Assembly: GCA_963831235.1 (NCBI GenBank)
Contig: CAWHPS010000059.1
Coordinates: 155,280 to 219,279 of the forward strand
Source of the DNA: CAWHPS01 sp963831235
GTDB taxonomy: Bacteria; Fibrobacterota; OXYB2-FULL-49-7; JAEUSG01
Direction of reading: 5' to 3'
DNA: 64,000 nucleotides
Shown here: piece by piece, positions 61,291-64,000 of the stretch
How the letters are laid out: every line of letters begins with the position of its first letter
How positions within the stretch are numbered: position 1 is the stretch's first letter
Notes under the pieces: model-generated
Told to the model about the DNA's origin: nothing
What the model saw: the letters and a program-made list of their open reading frames with translations, nothing else
Database searches by the model: none
Program-made: the position numbers and the translations under genes

Positions 61291-61490
61291 TGAAGTGCCA
61301 TTACCCGTCCGATTGTTTCTGCGCTTGGCAGTGTGGTCTTCAGCCATTTTCTCCAAAAAGCATTATCCTGTGTTTGTTCCAAGGCGTTAAGACTCCCAAG
61401 CCGGGAAAGCGTTGCCACCCATGAACTACGCATTACCGTGAATGTTTCAATTTGTGGTTGTTTGCGATCGTCTGTAAAATCATCCAGCAT
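61291..61490 (-). pseudogene. N-terminal fragment of a transposase, cut by the IS21 end
   Basis: About 66 residues (MLDDFTDDRKQPQIETFTVM, WVATLSRLGSLNALEQTQDN, LPSAETIGRVMAL) look like the start of a DDE transposase of the kind encoded behind DUF6788-like genes. The frame then runs into the IS21 terminal repeats and ends at 61251, so most of the catalytic domain is lost. The IS21 insertion is the likely cause. Confidence 0.65.
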
Positions 61491-61542
61491 GGAACTGATG
61501 CCATAAAGTTTATCTCCTTAATTGAGAAGTCTGCGTAACATG

Positions 61543-61863
61543 TTAATCCTCCCTTGATATTTTTTCCTTACCCTTCATTAGTTTGGCTATGCAGGACTCT
61601 GAAATAACATCCATCACAACTGCGATCTCTCGATAGTTTTTAAGCCATTGCCGTATGACGGGGACCCATTCTGATGGAATATGGATAATTTGTCGTTTGC
61701 CCATAAAACGGACCCCCAGATAGAAAGCCAGATGGAGTTTTCCTTTTGAGCATTTGCAGGTGGGGTTACCGCAGGTCAGCTTTCGTTTGGAAATACTGCC
61801 CCGTATAAAAGGTTTTTCGCTGATTAGGGCGGTCAGCTTGGTTCTGGCGGATAATTCGTTCAT
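61543..61863 (-). CDS. Small DUF6788-like transposon accessory protein
   Basis: 106 residues with a metal-site-like LTCGNPTCKCSKGKLHLAFY and IIHIPSEWVPVIRQWLKNYR, the same plan as the protein at 60546-60899 but clearly diverged. It precedes the truncated transposase at 61291-61490 by 52 bp, so the two are the remains of a two-gene transposon. Probably no longer mobile. Confidence 0.65.
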   Translation of the reverse strand: MNELSARTKLTALISEKPFIRGSISKRKLTCGNPTCKCSKGKLHLAFYLGVRFMGKRQIIHIPSEWVPVIRQWLKNYREIAVVMDVISESCIAKLMKGKEKISRED

Positions 61864-62046
61864 GGTAAGGGCTCCGTTTAATGGTAGAGATTATGCTTAC
61901 CTATTAATATATGTAAGCCATATCGCCAATTGCAAGGAAATAATGCGGATGCGAATCTGCTATGTGTGAGTTTTAGAGCTAAGGCTTTGAAAAATTAGGG
62001 GGTAATAAAAAACGTTGCGGAATCGCTGCCAGATATGTGTGCCTTC

Positions 62047-62151
62047 GGGTGATATTATAAGAGACTCCTTCGGTTAAAGTGATTTTTAAGCCTTTAGCGA
62101 TGCTTAAAAATAAATTCTCACTTAACTTAGGAGTCTCTTATAATATCACCC
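62047..62151. repeat. 105-bp long-stem hairpin with perfect 23-bp outer arms
   Basis: Arms 62047-62069 and 62129-62151 are exact reverse complements (ending in GAGACTCCT/AGGAGTCTC). The interior continues the stem imperfectly (GTTAAAGTGA and TTTTTAAGC against GCTTAAAAAT and TCTCACTTAAC) around a ~10-nt loop. No gene lies in 61864-62341 apart from this. It could be a MITE, a recombination site or a terminator; see findings. Confidence 0.85.
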
Positions 62152-62341
62152 TGTGCCTTGATTATAGTCCACTTGTTTGCATTTTTCTTAAGTGCGACAA
62201 TAATTGTCATAGTTAAAGGTTATATTTCATGTTTGCGTATATGCTGATGATGTGTTGATGCTTTAAGAACGAACGATGAATGATGCCAACCGCCTTGCCT
62301 CCTGATTTGTCCTTCCGGCCTCATGCGCCGAGGGTCAAGTC

Positions 62342-62602
62342 ATGGGCCGTGAATTAGCTTCGCTTAAGCCCCATAAATTCTACCGTCGCCGGGACCATGC
62401 GGCATCACCCTTCTTCAAGGTCGTCTCCAGTCATTTCGACGAGTTTGAGCAAGTTTATCCGGAACAGTTCCAGAAGAAGTACGGTTTCTGGCGGCCGGTG
62501 ATACGCAGGTCCATTGACAAGTTCCTTAAGTGCGGCGACCTCAAGGAAGGGTTCGCGCGTGTACGGTGCGATGATTGCGACGAAGAAATGTTTGTGGCGT
62601 AG
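62342..62602 (+). pseudogene. IS91-type transposase, N-terminal zinc-binding stub
   Basis: 86 residues: HKFYRRRDHAASPFFKVVSS, HFDEFEQVYPEQFQKKYGFW, DKFLKCGDLKEGFARVRCDD, CDEEMFVA then a stop. This is the N-terminus of IS91/ISCR-type transposases; the remaining Cys ligands and the HUH catalytic domain are missing. It abuts the recombinase genes, as IS91-type genes often do. Confidence 0.8.
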
Positions 62603-62658
62603 TGAAGTAGTTGAACGTTTCCTTGGCATGGCAGGATGATTGTACTGCACATAATAAA

Positions 62659-63651
62659 CTACAGTTTATCAAGAAAATCCATAAGGGAATCCTCCGGTTT
62701 GTAACGGATATTTCCAGCGGAGATGCTTTGTAATTTCTCAAGAGCGCTTTCCTTCATTGCAAGATCGGCCTCAATATATCGGTGGGTAGTCGCAGGGCTT
62801 TCATGTCCAAGCCACAAGGCAATAACGGTGATGTCTACTCCGGATTGCAGTAAATGCATGGCAGTGGTATGGCGCAGGGTATGAGGAGATATCCGGCGTT
62901 TTTGTAGTGAAGGACACGATGCCAAGGCTTTTCTTACCGCTATTTTTAGGCGGTGGATCACCCCAAATCGTGAAAGTTGCTTCCCCTGTTTATTGGGAAA
63001 GACTGGTGCATCGTTACTGAGGTGATTGTGAGCAATCCATTCCTTGATTGCATTTGTCGTGTTTTTCCAAAGTGGTATGGATCTCTGCTTTCTGCCTTTG
63101 CCATGGACGGTGATGTACGACGCATGTGCGAATGTTATGTCCGAAACTCTTAACGCCGTTATTTCGGAAACACGGGCGCCTGTATTGTACAATGTCGAAA
63201 TCATGATGTGGTCGCGCTTACTGCACCATGTTGTACCGCAACACGAGCGAATAACGGCTTCCATTTCTTCTCGGGAGAGGAAATCCATCATCGGCATCTC
63301 GAAACGTTTTGCCGGGATAGCAAGGACCCTCTGAATTGTGTTTATTTCCGATGGGGCACACAGTACCGCATACTGCATAAAGGAACGAATCGCGGCCAAT
63401 CGGGCATTGCGGCTACGAATGGCATTGTGCCGCTCGCTTTCAATGTTGTCCAGGAACCCCAGTACCAACTCAGCATTCATGTCCTCAAACGTCAATTCCG
63501 AAGGCGGCTTTTCCAAGCGTGCCTGTGCGTAATGCAGAAGCAATCGAAACGTGTCACGGTAGCTTGCTATCGTCTGACCGCTTGCATTGCGCTGGGTCAT
63601 GAGACGTTGGCAAAAGAAATCTTGCATGGATTGCGAGAATAGATTTTTCAT
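62659..63651 (-). CDS. Tyrosine recombinase (third gene of a probable RIT element)
   Basis: 330 residues. SAM-like N-terminal domain (TQRNASGQTIASYRDTFRLL) and the catalytic residues: Arg in YNTGARVSEITALRV, His-x-x-Arg in ISPHTLRHTTAMHLLQSGVD, His/Trp in VIALWLGHESPATT and Tyr in HRYIEADLAMKE. Complete. Its ATG overlaps the stop of the upstream recombinase gene by 4 nt (63648-63651), the tight coupling typical of recombinase-in-trio elements. Confidence 0.88.
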   Translation of the reverse strand: MKNLFSQSMQDFFCQRLMTQRNASGQTIASYRDTFRLLLHYAQARLEKPPSELTFEDMNAELVLGFLDNIESERHNAIRSRNARLAAIRSFMQYAVLCAPSEINTIQRVLAIPAKRFEMPMMDFLSREEMEAVIRSCCGTTWCSKRDHIMISTLYNTGARVSEITALRVSDITFAHASYITVHGKGRKQRSIPLWKNTTNAIKEWIAHNHLSNDAPVFPNKQGKQLSRFGVIHRLKIAVRKALASCPSLQKRRISPHTLRHTTAMHLLQSGVDITVIALWLGHESPATTHRYIEADLAMKESALEKLQSISAGNIRYKPEDSLMDFLDKL

Positions 63652-64000
63652 AGGATATTTCCTTGTTGATGAGCGAATTTATCGAAACGACTCGATATTA
63701 CAGACAGAAGCTGCGGTACAGCCGTGAGGTACCAGTAGGTATCTGCGACTTCTACATGGCCAAGATAGGTTGATAATGAAAGTATTTTATGGTTTACGTC
63801 AGCCCCATCCTGATACCATTGAAGAAGACGTCGAACGGCAAACGTATGCCGAAGGCAATGTATTGTTGGCAGGCGGGGAAAGACCTCGTTTGTCCAACCA
63901 AGACTCTTACGAATCTTCATAAAAACCCACAGTGCCATTCTGTAATTGATAGGTAAACCTTGATCATTTACAAAGAAAGCCCCTTTGGTCGCTACGGGCC
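63648..64000 (-). CDS. Tyrosine recombinase, C-terminal part (runs off window)
   Basis: The open frame continues to base 64000 without a stop, so the N-terminus is outside. Visible: GAFFVNDQGLPINYRMALWV, the His-x-x-Arg box in IHCLRHTFAVRRLLQWYQDG, LSTYLGHVEVADTYWYLTAV with the catalytic Tyr. It resembles the second recombinase of RIT-type trios; the first would lie beyond the window edge. Confidence 0.85.
   Translation of the reverse strand, partial: PVATKGAFFVNDQGLPINYRMALWVFMKIRKSLGWTNEVFPRLPTIHCLRHTFAVRRLLQWYQDGADVNHKILSLSTYLGHVEVADTYWYLTAVPQLLSVISSRFDKFAHQQGNIL

Noticed and set aside
62047..62151. Integron attC site
   Set aside because: The conserved RYYYAAC and GTTRRRY boxes do not occur at the stem ends and there is no IntI-type integrase domain.

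Overview
The window looks like a chromosomal piece of a Gram-negative, diderm bacterium of roughly 40% GC, most likely a member of the Fibrobacterota (Chitinispirillia/Chitinivibrionia-like). This placement is inference from gene content. It rests on a TIGR02147-type regulator (typical of Fibrobacter and its relatives) next to a carboxypeptidase-regulatory-like lipoprotein, secreted proteins ending in a Por/T9SS-like beta-sandwich tail, a FecR plus Ig-repeat plus beta-helix/barrel envelope cluster, and an SLBB export protein. No rRNA or other phylogenetic marker is present to fix it.

Layout. 0-3 kb: a small secreted-protein gene cut exactly in two by an IS66 element with 25-bp inverted ends and an 8-bp target duplication. 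3.3-22.5 kb: one long minus-strand surface-polysaccharide locus. It starts with a Wzz-like protein and encodes a legionaminic-acid-type nonulosonic acid pathway (LegB, LegC, formyltransferase, LegI, LegG, PtmE, LegF, a Gfo/Idh/MocA oxidoreductase and a PtmA-like SDR). Inserted in it are a frameshifted class III aminotransferase and a nitrilase-fold hydrolase. The locus continues with a Wzx flippase, a KpsS/C-like protein, an APH-like kinase, the WbuX-WbuY-WbuZ amidotransferase trio (acetamidino formation) and a GNAT acetyltransferase. 22.5-30.3 kb: a decayed accessory island of toxin-antitoxin and defence-like genes (PemK-type antitoxin with a toxin stump, PF09720 antitoxin, Panacea pair, HEPN/MNT, orphan nucleotidyltransferases, two AlbA/Schlafen-type ATPases and a remnant of a third). 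It also holds MITE-like nested palindromes. 30.3-32.8 kb: an SLBB polysaccharide export protein.

33-37.8 kb: a plus-strand housekeeping run, gpmI, cysS, clpP, a frameshifted EamA transporter and tRNA-Leu(CAG). 37.9-39.8 kb: an XRE/AbiEii pair, and a HigBA-like pair flanked by imperfect direct repeats. 39.9-46.8 kb: envelope proteins (small OMP-like protein, beta-helix plus barrel giant, Ig-repeat protein, FecR protein). 46.9-48.9 kb: a group II intron with its maturase. 49-53.8 kb: small hypothetical, ybeY, then a TIGR02147 regulator, lipoprotein and C25-like secreted protease operon. 53.9-58.1 kb: GH20 hexosaminidase, Kup K+ transporter and an esterase on the minus strand. 58.3 kb: tRNA-Gly(GCC).

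58.4-64 kb: a mobile-element pile-up beside tRNA-Gly. It contains an integrase C-terminus fused to an IS21 IstA N-terminus, an IS66-like element with a perfect 8-bp duplication, IS21 terminal repeats, a broken two-gene transposon, a 105-bp hairpin, an IS91-type stub, and the last two genes of a probable recombinase-in-trio (RIT) element running off the window.

The best candidate for new biology is the nonulosonic acid locus. A formyltransferase sits where the acetyltransferase LegH would be expected, and it carries an unexplained aminotransferase-nitrilase insert plus a complete amidino-forming trio. The clearest facts read directly from the sequence are the two IS66 insertions, the three homopolymer or coupling frameshift sites, and the nested palindromic elements.
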